A stretch of DNA of 64,000 nt from Trema orientale (GCA_002914845.1 JXTC01000085.1:370379-434378), one strand, 5' to 3'; counted from the first letter of the stretch, positions 1 to 13,540 are shown. Notes: generated by a model from the sequence alone, not told the origin. Numbers and translations are program-made.

Positions 1-1671
1 AAGGCAGAAGTAAACAGAGTGTAAAAGGCATAATAAGCAGGATAAGTATTTATAGGCAGGTTTCAATAAAAATAATATAAAAAGTATTCAATAAAAGTTT
101 AACAGATGGCAATATATGAACAGAGAACATGAGATAAATAAATGCATTAAACAAAGAAAAAAGAAAAAGAAAAATAGAGAAATGAGAATTCTTGATGTTT
201 TTCCTTTTTTTTTAAATTGCTTTTTTTCTTGTTCCTTTTAATTTTTCACTCCTTTTTTTTATGACCGAAACAGTACAAAAATATCACAACAGCATTCAAT
301 TAGTCTGGATAAATAGGACCAAATTCATAAATACAATTAGGCAGCTAGTCTAGTAGAAAAGTAGATATCATGATGAGCACCAAAAAAAATCAACAAAAGA
401 CTATAAATATCAAAGGAGAAGAATTATAATTACATTGTACCGATTTTTTTCTCTGTCATTTTTTTTAAACAAAAGTAATACCAAGTCAGAGAATTATCTA
501 ATGAATTGCCAGATCTTAAATCGGGAATTTAATACAAATGCACAGGTCATCAAACAGCAAAGCACAACCCACAATCAACACTGAAAAACCTCAAGCGGAT
601 GACAAATATGGCATTAAAAAAAAAATACACAAAACAACAGAAACACTTTCCCGATTATTCTAGAAATTCAAAGAGACAATCTTAAAGTAATTACAGTAAG
701 AGCAATTAATTGATAAAAAATTCAGCCTAAATTAGCAAAAATGGAAGACCAATTACGAAAGAACAAAACCTAAAAGACTAAGATCCATCAATCATCAATT
801 AAATACCCATACAAACAGGCCCAAATGCATGCAATCTTAACAATGAACACATTCAACTGTAATCGGAAGGGGAGAAAAAACTACCAAGCACTCTGTTAGC
901 AAACACAAACCCCAGGAATATAAACCAAGATAATCACCATAAAACAATACATACATGGAAAGATTAAATACCCGAACAGAGAGCCATATCGCCGCACCAA
1001 AGCCGAAGCTGCACCAAACTAAAATCTCAATCGTAACAGAGCAACCATAGACCCAAACTGATAGAGCACAGATTTAGCCAGCAAAAATACTAAAAAATCG
1101 GAGAAGAGAATATCAAAAGCAGGGAAAAAATTGACCAGACGAACAACCAACCCCAGTAAAAACTAACACAAACAAAGAATAAATCCAGTAATTAAAAATT
1201 ATACCAAGAAGAGAACAGAATAAAGGGAGAAAAAGGGCTAAAACAGAGTAAGAAACTCAAAACCAGGCCGTCAGGGGAAAACCCTAAAATCCAAGAGGAA
1301 ATCCAGCTCAAAAAGAGCACAAACTCAATCGAATACAGAGAGGGAGACAGATTAACAAAAGATAAAAGAAGAAACAAATCTCAGATAACATAACCCTAAT
1401 AGAGGAACAGAGAAGACGGAGGCGGACAAAACAAAGAAACAAAGAATAAAACGAAAAGAAAAGAGAAGAAGGGAAAGAGAGGGACGAAGAGGCATTAAGC
1501 CACAATCCGGTCATGGGGAAATGCCAAAAAACCCAACACAATCAAAAACCTCAGCAGGCACACCTCAAGGGCAGAAACGTAAAAGCACGCAATTCAAAAG
1601 GCCCAAAAAAAAAATTACTGTTCTATGGACAGTAAAAACTGAGTGGGTGAACAGTGGATAACCCCTCCACT
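1..1671. other. AT-rich stretch, no gene recognised; possible 5' region of a leftward gene
   Basis: No coding exon could be supported here. From about 1190 to 1560 the plus strand is purine-rich, so a leftward transcript would carry a pyrimidine-rich leader, as many plant 5' UTRs do. The short minus-strand ORFs consist mostly of Ser, Phe and Leu and look like products of base composition. A gene starting here and running off the left edge is possible but unproven. Confidence 0.3.
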
Positions 1672-1765
1672 TTAGATATATATAATAATATGGCAAGAAA
1701 AATGTGTCAATTTCTTACCTATATCTTGTAAAGAGCTATCCTTAGAGGATTAGACACGTGTTCCC
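1672..1765 (-). promoter_or_regulatory. candidate leftward core promoter (TATA-like run plus G-box)
   Basis: A TATATATA run lies at 1675-1683, just upstream, on the minus strand, of the pyrimidine-rich leader noted to its left. An ACACGTGT G-box core lies at 1754-1761, and a second CACGTG occurs near 1969. The arrangement fits a leftward promoter, but no downstream gene is visible to confirm it. Confidence 0.2.
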
Positions 1766-1994
1766 TTTTTTAATTCATTTTCATGTTTTTTATTTTAAGC
1801 ATTTGCTTGTACACAATTTTCTAATTCTTTTCTATTTTTCTTTTCTCACATACGGTTAAAAGCCTATAATGAAAACTGTGGGACACTTTTTTTTTTTTTT
1901 TTTACCATAATTCAATTTATTCGGAATTATTTAAAATTAAAAAAAAATTCCTACGAGGCGCCTATGGCACGTGTTCCAATACTAGTATATATAT

Positions 1995-2347
1995 AGGGAT
2001 AATTGTAAAAAAATACCCTGAAGTTTGAGTGTTCTGCAAATTAAACCATGAAGTTTGGACTCTTCAAAATAATACCCTGAGATTAAGAATTTCTGAAAAT
2101 TAATACCCTGGACAGATTTTTTAACCAATTTTAAGAACAAAAAAACAATAATATCCTCCATTGAAACTAGATTAATTCATATTATTCATCTTAATTTTGA
2201 GGATTTTATTGTATTTTATCAGTTAAAAATCAACAGAAGGTATTAATTTTCAGAAATTCATAATCTCAGGGTATTATTTTGCAGAATCCAAACTTCAGGG
2301 TTTAAATTGCATAATATCCAAATATGAGGGTATTTTTTTGCAGTTAT

Positions 2348-2351
<4 letters not shown>
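1995..2351. mobile_element. MITE with long (~120 bp) terminal inverted repeats
   Basis: The left arm begins AGGGATAATTGTAAAAAAAT and the right arm ends in the near-exact reverse complement, TTTTTTTGCAGTTATCCCT. The arms remain complementary for about 120 bp, through a motif containing AATACCCTGAGATTA, around a core of roughly 115 bp. TA-rich DNA on both sides hides the target duplication, so the superfamily is not assigned. There is no coding capacity. Confidence 0.8.

Positions 2352-2385
<34 letters not shown>
2351..2385. repeat. (TA)n microsatellite
   Basis: An uninterrupted TA dinucleotide run directly abuts the right end of the MITE at 1995-2351. It may derive from a TA-rich target site. 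Confidence 0.95.
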
Positions 2386-2388
<3 letters not shown>

Positions 2389-3680
2389 CCGTCTTCTTTC
2401 AAGTTTATCCTTTTCCTCACTCCCATCGTTTTTAGTTTTTTTTTTTTTTTTTTTTATGAATGTCGTATTTCAATTTTGTGCTGTTTTTTGTGGTGTTGTC
2501 GTTGTTATATTTTCATATCTTTTCCAAACTTTCCTAGCTGTCGTTCTTTAATTACGTTGTCGTTCACAGGTTAATGTCGTTTTTCAGTTTTTATGTCGGT
2601 TTTAAACTATTATGCAGTTTTCATAGCTTTCTTGTCATTTTTCTGGTTCTTGTTGTTTTCCTTTCAATTGTCTTGTATTTTTTGTTGTAGGCTTGAGGGC
2701 GTTTGTTTTAGATTTTATGTTGTTGTTCTTGTTTTTCGTCTTAAAAGTGGTATGTAATCTCTTAATTTCATTTTCATTCTTTAGGAAGTTGTCGTTTTGC
2801 AAGTTTTCTTTGTCGTTTACGGTTATTTTCAATTTTCTTTTCTTTAAACTCATGTTTTCCGGTCTTTATAAAGTTATATTGTTCTTTAATTTTTTTCGTC
2901 ATTTTCTATTCTTGTCCATTTCTCATTTCAATTTGTGTGTCGTTATATTTATTTGTTCTTTCTTCTCAAAAGTGTCATCGTTTTTAAGTTTTATAATCGA
3001 TTATCATTTGTTTTCATTTTCCAATTATTTGTCGTTTCCAAAGTTGTATGTCGTTTTCCTTATGTTATCTGTCGTTTTTTTTCTTTTTGTGTGCCTATTT
3101 CCAAAACGGTCCATAAAGTAGTATGAAAGCAAAGCAAAGCAAAGTAATTCTACTAAGCTCTAGTATGCGGATACTCTGTCTTCCCAACATCTGTGAGAAA
3201 CAAATTTTTTAATGAAATTCCAATTATAGATGGCCCACTTTAACCTTGTTGTTATGGAACGTGCTTGACACGTGCCTACTATCTATAACGTACAAGAGGA
3301 CTACCGACCTAGTCAAGTAAACCTAACATCTGATTGGCCAAATGAACAAGGACACAATATCAAACATCTCCTTTGACTTAGAATTTTCCACAGACTTCTA
3401 GGACCTGATTGGCCAGTAGGCAATTCAGTGTCTAGGTTGTCGACACACAAATATATTCCCACCAAAGAAAGACCCCCCTTCCAAATTCACCGGCTTCGGG
3501 ACTCTGACCTACTCCTCTATTCTTCTTCTCTATCTTGTTCCATTTCCATTCAAGTTCGTTGCTTTCCTTCTCCTTCTCCCAAAAATTAAATAAATAAATA
3601 AAAAAAGCCCTAATTTTTCCTGAAAAAATACTAAATTCAATTTCAATTGAAGCTTAATCGAATTTTCTAGAGAGAGAAAG
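2386..3680. other. T-rich intergenic DNA and NAR1 upstream region
   Basis: Up to about 3120 the plus strand is very T-rich; its ORFs are Phe/Leu/Ser products of that bias and are not called as genes. A short GCAAA iteration lies at 3127-3141. A G-box-like ACACGTG occurs at 3269-3275, about 410 bp upstream of the NAR1 start codon. A CT-rich leader follows from about 3510. No clear TATA box was recognised. Confidence 0.5.
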
Positions 3681-6600
3681 ATGTCAGAGAAGTTCTCACC
3701 GACCCTCCGGATTGGCGATCTGAGCGATTTCATAGCTCCGTCTCAGGCTTGTATAGTCTCTCTAAAGGGTCTCAAAGCTTCTGCTAGAAAGCCCTCGGAT
3801 GGTAAACCTGAGGTATTTTTAATTTTAGAAAATGGCTTTTCACTTACTTAATTCCATGTTGAAGTAATGAAGTGCCAATATTTTCCGATTATGACCTTGT
3901 ATTTTATTAATTTTTAGGCAAAATAATACCAGTTTACTATATGGGTTGAATTGGGTTTTTGGATTTTAGGTGCTATAGTAAGCTTATTTTTGTTGTTTTA
4001 ATCTTCTTTTCTGTTTATTTATTTATTTTTTGGGGGTGGGGGGCATGAAGGTTTCGACTTCTAAAACCCAGGTGAAAACAGAACCGGTAAAAATTTCGCT
4101 GAAGGATTGCTTAGCGTGCAGGTAATTCATCTCCCTCACTCTTAAGTATCACCTATCACGTAACTTATTAGAATTGTGAAATATGTTTTGAGTAGTCTAA
4201 ATGAAAGTGATGTATGGTTATATATGATAATTTGAAGTATTAAATCTTTTAATTATCGGCTTTGTATTTTTATTAGTATTGTTGGGTTGTTGATGATTGG
4301 TCTTACGTAGTTGAGGAATGTTATGAGTGCAGTCCCGTCTTTATGGGTTCCAAATGATATGGTTTTCGTTTCATTGACGTTCAATGTGTAACTTGTGGTT
4401 GTTTCAAGGGGTTGGTTTTGAAAATTGGACTCATAGTTTCCCTGTAAAAATGGTTTAACGTTCGTGATTTGACGTGCCATGCAGTGGGTGTGTCACATCA
4501 GCAGAGACAATTATGCTAGAGAAACAAAGTTTGGATGAGTTCCTCTCTAATATTGACAAAGGAAAGGTTGTCATTGTCTCCCTTTCTCCCCAGTCAAGAG
4601 CTTCACTTGCTGTTCATTTTGGTATTTCACCACTTCAGGTGAGCGGAAAGTCTTATTTTATTATTTAGTATTATTTTATTTTTTGGCAGTGTTTGCGAAC
4701 TCTCAATTTTCTTGGTTATACTTGAGGTTGAAGTTTGACGTAATGTGAAGCTGTGAACTATGTTTTCAGTTTCTGTTTCTTATTACTTGTAACAGAAGAT
4801 GTTAAAATGATATTATCTGTTATTCTTATTTGATTTATATACATGCCTAAAGTTGTCAACATAAAGTGTGTTTGGTTGCAATGACTTTTAACATTGGAAG
4901 TTGTTTTCCACATTGCAGGTACTTAAGAAACTAACAACATTTTTTAAGTCGTTGGGCGTAAAGGCTGTATTTGATACAAGTTGCAGTAGAGACTTAACCA
5001 TTATTGAATCCTGTAATGAGTTCATCACGAGATACAAACAAAGCCAATTAGTTGATGATGAGAAAAATAAATATTCCTTGCCTATGATTTCATCTGCATG
5101 TCCAGGTATGTCTGGGAACCACTATTTCTTTGGCCAATTGTATTACCTCTTTCCCCCCTCTTCTCCTGCATCCAAATTACAACAAATAATAAGAGTATAT
5201 TCTATTACTTTCTGGCCTGTGTGATACAGTAGATGGCTATAAAAAAATAAAATAATAACAATATGAAGTTTGACATGGTTAATAAATTCCAAGTATGCTT
5301 TTTGTTTCAGGAACTTTTGCAATTTATTATTTTTTTATTTGAACGCACTGTATCAACAGCTTTCTTTTTTGCAGGTTGGATATGCTATGCTGAAAAACAG
5401 CTTGGATCCTACATTCTGCCTTATATTTCGTCAGTGAAGAGTCCCCAGCAAACAATTGGAGCTATTGTAAAAAATCATATGTGCCAAAAAATGGGTCTTA
5501 GGTAATTTAACCTTTTGCAACTTGTTTTTCTTCATATTGTAGACCTTTGTTGTATTCTGATGTGGAGCATGCTTGAATGTATCTAATTCGCCAAATCTTA
5601 ATCCAACAGGCCAGACGAGATTTACCACGTCACTGTGATGCCTTGTTATGATAAGAAGCTTGAGGCTGCAAGAGATGACTTTGTTTTTCAAGTTGAGTCT
5701 CGAGCCAAAACTAATGAGAATGAAGCTGTCATGATTACAGAGGTAGATTCAGTGTTGACATCAGGGGAAGTTCTAGAACTGATACAGGTATGGCATTATT
5801 TCTTATAATTTTAAATTATTTCGGTGGTGATGTTTTCAAATTTGTCAAATGATGTATTGACCAAGTCTTTTGGGGGTCATTTTTCGCAGTTAAAAGGAGT
5901 GGACTTTAAAACCTTGGAAGATTCTCCTCTAGATACCATGTAAGAAACTAGAACTGTGCCTTTTAGGCCTCTCAATATGCACAGATGACATCTTACTTAA
6001 GAAGTGATTATCCTCCTGCAGGCTGACAAATGTTACTGAAGAAGGGCATATCTATGGAGTCCCTGGAAGCTCAGGAGGTTATGGAGAAACAATTTTTAGA
6101 TATGCTGCAAAGATGCTATTTGGGAGAACAATTGAAGGTCCGCTGGAGTTCAGAACTATTAGAAATTCAGATTTTCAGGAAGTTACTTTGGAAGTAAGTC
6201 AAGTTCGTTCTAGTTCATAGAGGTCTATGATCTAGTTTCCTTTGGACTGTTTGTTTGGTTACATGGGCATATGACATCATGCATAGTCAAAAGGAGGGCC
6301 AGTCCAGTTTCTTGAGACCATTAATCACTGGTTTTGTTGGGTTCAGATGAACTTATTTGTATTGAAATTTTGCGGACTTTCTGATTTGTATTATTGGGAG
6401 TGTACAAGTGACAACCTAATATTTCACCCACCTTCCGTGTTTGCATCCCTTTTGAAGTTTCGTAATAACTTGGAAGTTTGAGGGTGCATGTTTTATATTT
6501 CTAATTTTGCAGCTTTTTGTTTACGTGGCCATTATTGACATTGTCCTAGCTCTTAATGTAGGTGGAGGGGAAAACAGTGTTAAAATTTGCACTGTGTTAT

Positions 6601-7669
6601 GGTTTCCGGAACCTGCAAAACGTTGTTAGGAAAATCAAAATTGGAAAATGTGATTACCATTTCCTGGAGATCATGGCATGCCCTTCAGGTGTTTCTTCTT
6701 ATTCCTTTTACAATAATACTCATTTAATTCTAATTATTTACCAATGCTAGCAGTTAGCAGTTGTGAATTTAAAGTCGGTATTGATGATAGTTTGATTCGA
6801 AAAAAATAGGTTGCTTGAATGGTGGAGGTCAAATCAAGCCAAAGCCAGGGCAGTCTGGGAAAGATCTGATTCAGTTACTGGAAACTGTTTATATGGAAAA
6901 TGTGAGTTCTTACGTGGTGCAGAGATTTCATTGTAATTTTTTACGTCTGATTGTCCATATTATGCTTTCTCGGTTTAGTATTTTAAACATCTACTGTTGG
7001 TCCCTATATCTATTTAGTTGTGATACACTACTAGTTAGACATCCTTAATGCAAAGACTTTGGTCACATTCTACAGTTCATTAGATACTTTTAAGAGTGAG
7101 ATAATTTACCTGCAACTATACAAGTGATAAATTAATTTTCAAGTTCTTTGATAATGTGAACTAACTAATTCAATGCAAGGTTATTTTTAAATTCCTTATC
7201 AACAGAGTCCAACCTGTATTAGCTTTATTTCTTAGGTACTTGGACTTCCAGAAGTCTGGAGGGTGTTCCTCAGATTTTGAGGAACAGTCTTGAGGAACAC
7301 AAATTGTTTTAACACATATTTTTTCACCAAATTGATTGTGACATACGGTTTGTTTTGCACCTTACTGGCATATATCCTTGTGTTTTCTTGTTCTTGTTGC
7401 TGCTTTTAGTTAGATGAGATAATAGCATTCTACATGATCCTATTAATTTGTTACTTGGTGAATCCTTCATTGTTGACTCATTATGTACTGATTGATTGGC
7501 CTCTAATATTTTACAGGTTCTGGTTGCTGATCCTTTCAAAAATCCTCTCATTAGACGTTTATATGATGAGTGGCTTGAGCAACCTGGTTCAGAGAAAGCT
7601 AAGAGACACATGCACACAGAATATCACGCTGTGGTAAAAAGCATCACATCTCAGTTAAGCAACTGGTAA
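3681..7669 (+). CDS. NAR1: NAR1 (NARFL/IOP1-like) cytosolic Fe-S cluster assembly factor
   Basis: Nar1 is an Fe-only-hydrogenase-like protein that links early and late steps of cytosolic iron-sulfur assembly, passing clusters toward the CIA targeting complex. Exons: 3681-3812, 4051-4121, 4485-4638, 4919-5105, 5375-5501, 5610-5787, 5890-5939, 6022-6193, 6562-6688, 6810-6901 and 7517-7669. All introns are GT..AG and the phases close to 1443 nt (480 aa), close to the known plant length. Seen in the translation: N-terminal cluster cysteines C24, C64, C67 and C70 (DCLACSGC), and hydrogenase-domain cysteines in SACPG (C180), MPCYDKK (C236) and MACPSGC (C397, C401). The protein ends in Trp480, as expected of a C-terminal CIA-recognition tail, although the preceding Asn is not the usual acidic or Ser residue. 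The start [14 protein letters not shown] matches the family. Nothing looks broken. Confidence 0.96.
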
Positions 7670-8534
7670 AAATTTTGCTTTCGTATCTTACATTCTGAAC
7701 AGCATAGAGACTTGCTTGGCCGTCTCGTCTTCCTGAAACAGCACTTCATGATCCCTGTGGCCGTCACGGGGTTGCATTTATGGAGTCCAGTTTTGATAGA
7801 GAAATCCCATACTTTGTTCACTTTGACCTCTAGCTCTTGTATATATCTGTACTTCGTTAGATAGAAGAAAAGGAAAAAGAAATTATACTTTGCGATTGAA
7901 AGGATCCAAACAAGTTTACCTCGGTCCATGTTTGTCGTTTTGACGTTTGACTTGTGTATCTTTATAAATCGAAGATGTTGAGTGAATGATGATCGCCTGC
8001 TCTTATAGGAAGGAATGGCTTCTAGTCTTCAGTATTTATCGATTCTTTTCTTATGTAATTTAAGTGAGAGAAAATGAAATGAGGCTTGCCTTTCCTATGT
8101 TATGGTTGGTATTTCTGCTTTTGTTTGTTGATAAGTTGTATTACACTTCTGTAGGCTTCACAGTCACTCTATGGTGTGACTTCGTTGAAAGATAGCAAAA
8201 TGTAAGAATAATGGTAATGGTAGGTTGATAACAAGTTTTATTGTCCCTCTATTCTTTTTACAACAGAATAGAAGTTTCTTCACAATGACGTGAAAATATT
8301 CCCGCTAAAACAATGACGCGAAAATTGTAATAAAGGAGGGTTATCGTTAGTTCGAGTCTGAAAATGGACAGACTAAAAATCAACAGTGGTCTACGAATTA
8401 TATATTTTTGTCTTAAATCTTTAAATTTCACATTTCGGTACGCACTGAACTTTTTTTTTTTTTTTTTTTTTTTTTTATGAATAATAGACATGAAATGGAT
8501 AAATGTTAGATACAAAATCAACCAAAGCATGACT
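7670..8534. other. NAR1 3' region and intergenic DNA
   Basis: The NAR1 3' UTR probably occupies the first few hundred bases; no unambiguous poly(A) signal was chosen. A T-run near 8452-8476 precedes the copia insertion site. No gene was recognised. Confidence 0.5.
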
Positions 8535-9158
8535 TGTTAGGGAATAACCTCCCCAATAAACACACAATAGTGGAAGCGATAAAATAAATGTGAAAAATAA
8601 TGCCGAAATAAATATGACACACAAAATTAGCGTGGTTCACCAAATTGGCTACATCCACGGAGCTGCTGCAAATTTTCACTATTGGGAGAAAAAGAACCTT
8701 TACAAGTGTTTACACCTAACACTCTTAACTGACACCCCAGATCCCGAATACACCCAAGAGAAAAATTGTATTTTTCTCTAACTCTCAAGAGTAAACTCAC
8801 TCTAATACTCTCACAATACTTGGTGTTTCTTACACTCTGGGATGATGACAAATGAGGAATTGAGTCCCTATTTATAGGTTTGAGGTAACCAACCCTTACT
8901 AATTCTTTACACATTTTTTTCTTCACATTTTCCATATATATCACACTTATCACACACGGTTAATACACTAAGCATTTAATGCTCCTCCACTAGCAGAGCA
9001 TTTAATGTTCTTTTCAATTGTGTTACACGGTTTACACACAGTTTTCCTTTTTTTTCTTTAAATATTGACCGTGTCTCGGACACGGTCTCAACACAAAAAA
9101 CGAGTAATGCATTAAGCATTAAATGCATTTAATGCATTCACATCATTACATGGTAACA
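8535..9158 (-). repeat. 3' LTR of the first copia element
   Basis: Its sequence is nearly the same as 13580-14208. It lies downstream of the RNase H region on the minus strand, so it is the 3' LTR. A purine-rich tract follows at 9159-9172. Confidence 0.93.
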
Positions 9159-9229
9159 ATCTCCCACTTGAAGACTAATTTCAATTATGTCTTCACATTC
9201 GATCAATGCAGCAGCTCATCTCCTCATTA

Positions 9230-12200
9230 TTATTCTTGCAAGCCGACTGAAGCCGAACATAGCTTCAGTTTATCAATGGTCACCGTCCTCGTTAACATAT
9301 CAGCAGGATTTTTGCTTCCTGGAATCTTCTCTAGTACCAAGACTCCATCTTCCAAAGCTGAGCATATGAAGTAATACCGAACTTGTATATACTTTGTCCG
9401 AGCATGATAAACAGGATTCTTTGCCAGATGAATAGCACTTTGACTGTCACAATGCAAAGTGCTCTTCCCATAATTCTGACCCAGTTCTTCCAAGAAACTC
9501 TGCAACTATATCAACTCCTTGCTTGCTTTTGTTACAGTAACATACTCTGCTTCAGTAGTAGAGAGCACAACGATCTTTTATAACTTTGAAACCCAGCTGA
9601 CTGCCATACCACCTAACATAAATACATATCTAGTAGTATTCTTCCTGTCGTCTACATCACCAGCCATGTCAGCATCCACATAGCTTTGTAAACTCAGATC
9701 TGACTTTTTGAAGCATAGTGACATATTACTAGTACCTCTCAAGTATCTGAGAATCCACTTCACTGCTTCCCAGTGTTATTTTTCTGGATTGCTCATGTAT
9801 CGGCTCACAACTCCTACTTCATGTGCTATATCCGGTCTGATACACACCATGGCATACATGAGGCTGCCAATAGCAGAAGAATAAGGTACCTTGGTCATGT
9901 GAGCTCGCTCCTGTTCTGTTGAGGGTGACTACTCCTTGGTTAGTTTGAAGTGACTAGTCAAAGGAGTACTTACGGGCTTTGCATCATCCATATTGAATCT
10001 GCTAAGCACCTTCTTTATATACTCTTCTTGAGATAGCTTCAAACTCCCTTTCACCCTGTCTCTAGAAATTCGCATCCCAAGGATTTGCTTTGCAGCTCCC
10101 AAATCCTTCATAGAAAACTCCATTGACAATTCCTTTTTGAGCTTATCGATTTCCTCCATATTAGCTCCAGCAATTAACATATCATCTACATACAGAAGTA
10201 GAATAATATAGGAATTGTCAAATCTCTTCACATAACAGCAGTGATCTGCCTGGCACCGCAAGTAACCATTGTTACTCATAAATGCATCGAACTTCTTGTA
10301 CCACTGTCTTGGAGCCTGTTTCAGGCCATACAGGCTCTTCTGAAGTTTACACACCATTCTCTCATTCCCTCGTACTTCAAAACCTTGTGGCTGTTTCATG
10401 TAAATTTCTTCCTCTAGGTCACCATGAAGAAATGCCGTCTTGACATCTAATTGCTCTAGATGCAAGTCTTCTTTAGCCACCAACCCAAGTACTGTTCTGA
10501 TAGTAGTCAATTTGACCACTGGAGAGAAAATCTCGGTGTAGTCGATGCCTTCCTTTTGTTGAAAGCCTTTGACAATAAGTCTTTCTTTGTACCGCTTGCT
10601 ACTATCATGTTCTTCTTTTATTCGGTACACCCACTTGTTATATAACGCCTTTTTTCCTTCTGGTAGTTCGGCCAGTTCCAATGTCTGATTGGACGCCAGT
10701 GACTCCATCTCATCTTTCATGGCTAACTCCCACTTGATTGACTCATCATTCTGCATTGCTTCTTCATAACCCTCTGGCTCGCCTTTATCAGTCAATAGAA
10801 TGTAATGCAATGTCGGAGAATATCTCTGACGAGGTCGAATTGTTCTGGAAGATCTTTTGAGTTCACCCACTGGGATTTGTGGGTCTGCTACTAGTGCTAC
10901 AGCTTCTTGATCTTCCTGGCCATCTACTGGGATGTTATTCAATTGAATTGTCTCAATCTTCTTGACTTCAGGACATGCTCTATCAGCATCGGTGCCTAAC
11001 TTGTCCTTGTACATCACCTCCTCGTTGAATATGATATCTCTGCTTCTGATGATCTTCCGATTTTGTTCATCCCAGAAACGATAACCAAACTCAGCATCAC
11101 CATAACCAATAAAGAAACATTTTTTAGACTTGGGATCAAGTTTACTTCTATTGGTAGGGTCTATATGAACATAAGATAGACAACCAAATACTTTCAAGAA
11201 AGAAAGGTCTACCTCTTTACTGCTCCAGACCTCTTCTTGTATTTAGAACTTCAATGGTACTGACGGTCCTCTGTTGATAAGATATGCAGCAGTATTAACT
11301 GCATCAGCCCAAAATATCTTTGGTAACCCTGCGTGCAACCTCATGCTCCTAGCACGTTCATTCAGGGTTCTATTCATCTTTTCAGCAATACCATTCTGTT
11401 GAGGTTTCCCTGGAATGGTTTTCTTAAACTTGATCCCATTATTGGCACAATACCTCTTGAAATCATCATCATCATATTCTCCCCTATTGTCAGACCGCAA
11501 GCATTTCACTTTCAGATTAGTCTCATTTTCAACCATGGCCTTCCACTTTTTAAAGGTATCGTAAACATCAGACTTATTTTTCAGAAAATAAACCCATACC
11601 TTTCTGCTTGAATCGTCAATGAATGTCACATAGTATCTTGAGCCTCTAAGGGATGTCACAGGAGATGGCCCCTACACGTCTATATGAACCAGCTCCAACT
11701 TTGCTACTTTCAGTTCTCTTCCGCCTTTCGAAAAACTCACCCTCTTCTGCTTGCCCAAGATACAGCTTTCGCACAGGCTATGCTCAACTGACTTCAGCTC
11801 TGATAGCTTTCCTTTTGATAGCATTATCTTCATTCCCTTCTCGCTCATATGCCCAAGTTTATAGTGCCATAGACTTGAATTAACTTCAGCATTGACGGTC
11901 GCCAAAGTATCTCTACAACTGGAAGTTATGTAGAGAGTTCCAGTTTTATTTCCTCGAGCAACAACCATGGCTCCTTTGCTAACCTTCCACGAGCCACCAG
12001 TAAAGGTCACATTGTGTCCTTTCTCGTCAAGTTGTTCCACCGATATAAGGTTCCGCATCAATCTAGGTACATGCCTTACTTTCTGGATTTTCCACACTAA
12101 TCTGTTTGACATCTTTGGACAGATATTACCCATACCAATAATATCTAAAGGTTCTCCATCTGCTAGATAAACCTTTCTGTAATTACCAGCGACATAATTC

Positions 12201-13540
12201 TCTAATACATCACGGTGTGCAGTGGTATGAAACAAAGCTCCAGAGTCTAAGACCCAAGAGTCAATTGGATTATCTACAGATAATAGTAAAGCGTCTTGTA
12301 CCTCATCAGTTACGGTATTTGCATCATTTCTACTGTCGTCTTTCCTTGGTTCTCTACAATTCTTCTTTATGTGGCCAGTCTTGCTACAATTCCAGCATTC
12401 CGGTCTTCTTCCGGATCTGGACTTGTCTCTGCCATTCCTTGACTTGGATCTGTCACGACCCCGGTTAGAATTCTTTTCGCTGCTTCTGCCCCTGTTCTCG
12501 AGATTCAGGGCAGAACTCGATGATGCACCTTTACCCGAATCAATTCTGTGAACTTCTTCCGCCAAAATTCGGTCTCTAACATCATTGAATTGCAGTTTTC
12601 CTTTGCCAATAGAATTGCTAACCGCAGCCCTCATTGGTTCCCAGCTGGTTGGTAGAGAGGCCAGAAGAATTAGAGCATGAACTTCATAGTCGAAATTAAT
12701 TTCGACAGACGTCAACTGAGAAACGATCGTGTTGAACTCATTAATATGAGTTGCAACAGAAGCACCTTCTCCCATCTTTAAGGCTATGTTTGGTAGAGAG
12801 GAAAGAAAGTAGGAGGGAAGGAAAAATTAGGAGGGAAAGAAAATGTGTAGGATGGAAAGGAAAGTGTCTTTCCTCAATTGTTGTTTGGTATGTAGGAAGG
12901 AAAGAAAATTAGTATATTTTAAAATGACTATTTTGCCCTTTTTATTAAAATTTTAAAAGTAGTATACAAGGTTAATTTGGTAAATTTACTTTAAAGCATT
13001 TGTAAAAAAACTTTTCCTCTCCCTTTTCTCTCCATTTTTGGGAGGAAAATATTGGAGTGGGTCCCACCATATTTTTCCCTCCCCTTTTCTCTTCTATTTT
13101 TTCTTCCCTTCCCTTTTCCCTCTTACCAAACAACCCAAAATTTTTTTTCCCTCCACTTTTCCCTCAAAATTTTTCCTTCCTCTCCCTTTTCCTTCCTACC
13201 AAACATAGCCTAAATAAAACAGCTTCTTCATCAGATGTACTTTATTGTTTGTCGACGGCTTCTCATACATGTCTGACAGGATACTCATCATCTCTGCTGT
13301 GGTTTTTGCCTCCGCCACATTATGAGCAACGTTATTCGTTAGCGTCAATCAGATTACGCCTAACATCTGTCGATCAAGGAGTTCTCACTCGTCATTCTCC
13401 ATCTTCTCGGGTTTCTTCCCTGATAGAGGCTGATGCAACTTTTTACTATGCAGATAATCATTGATCTGCAATCTCTAGTATGAGAAGTCTGTACAGTCGA
13501 ACTTGTCAATTCCGGGTCTTGATCCTTCACCTCCGGCCAT
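9230..13540 (-). pseudogene. degenerate copia gag-pol
   Basis: The gag start codon is at 13540 on the minus strand. Recognisable in order: gag; a CX2CX4HX4C zinc knuckle near 12350-12400; an aspartic protease with the DSGA core; a GAG-pre-integrase segment with its His/Cys motif; the integrase core (to about 11243); reverse transcriptase with YVDD at 10181-10192; and RNase H ending near 9230. The frame is interrupted by stops in the gag N-terminus (before the MITE), at the protease/integrase boundary near 11670, near 11242, near 9930, near 9775, near 9575 and near 9510. Most of these fit C-to-T or G-to-A changes of Trp, Gln or Arg codons. No functional polyprotein can be made. Confidence 0.93.
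12782..13210. mobile_element. Tourist-like (PIF/Harbinger) MITE nested in copia gag
   Basis: Terminal inverted repeats GGCTATGTTTGGTA and TACCAAACATAGCC are flanked by the 3-bp duplication TAA (12779-12781 and 13211-13213), the hallmark of PIF/Harbinger-derived MITEs. Copia gag is recognisable on both sides, so the MITE arrived after the copia element. The interior is purine-rich at one end and pyrimidine-rich at the other and has no transposase. Confidence 0.92.

Noticed and set aside
2635..3126. 142-aa and overlapping ORFs in T-rich DNA
   Set aside because: Phe/Leu/Ser-dominated translation on both strands, no motif, no conserved look; produced by base composition.
8627..8953. ORF of 108 aa also seen at 13712-14002
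   Set aside because: Both lie in the two LTRs of the same copia element; they are repeat-derived frames, not host genes.
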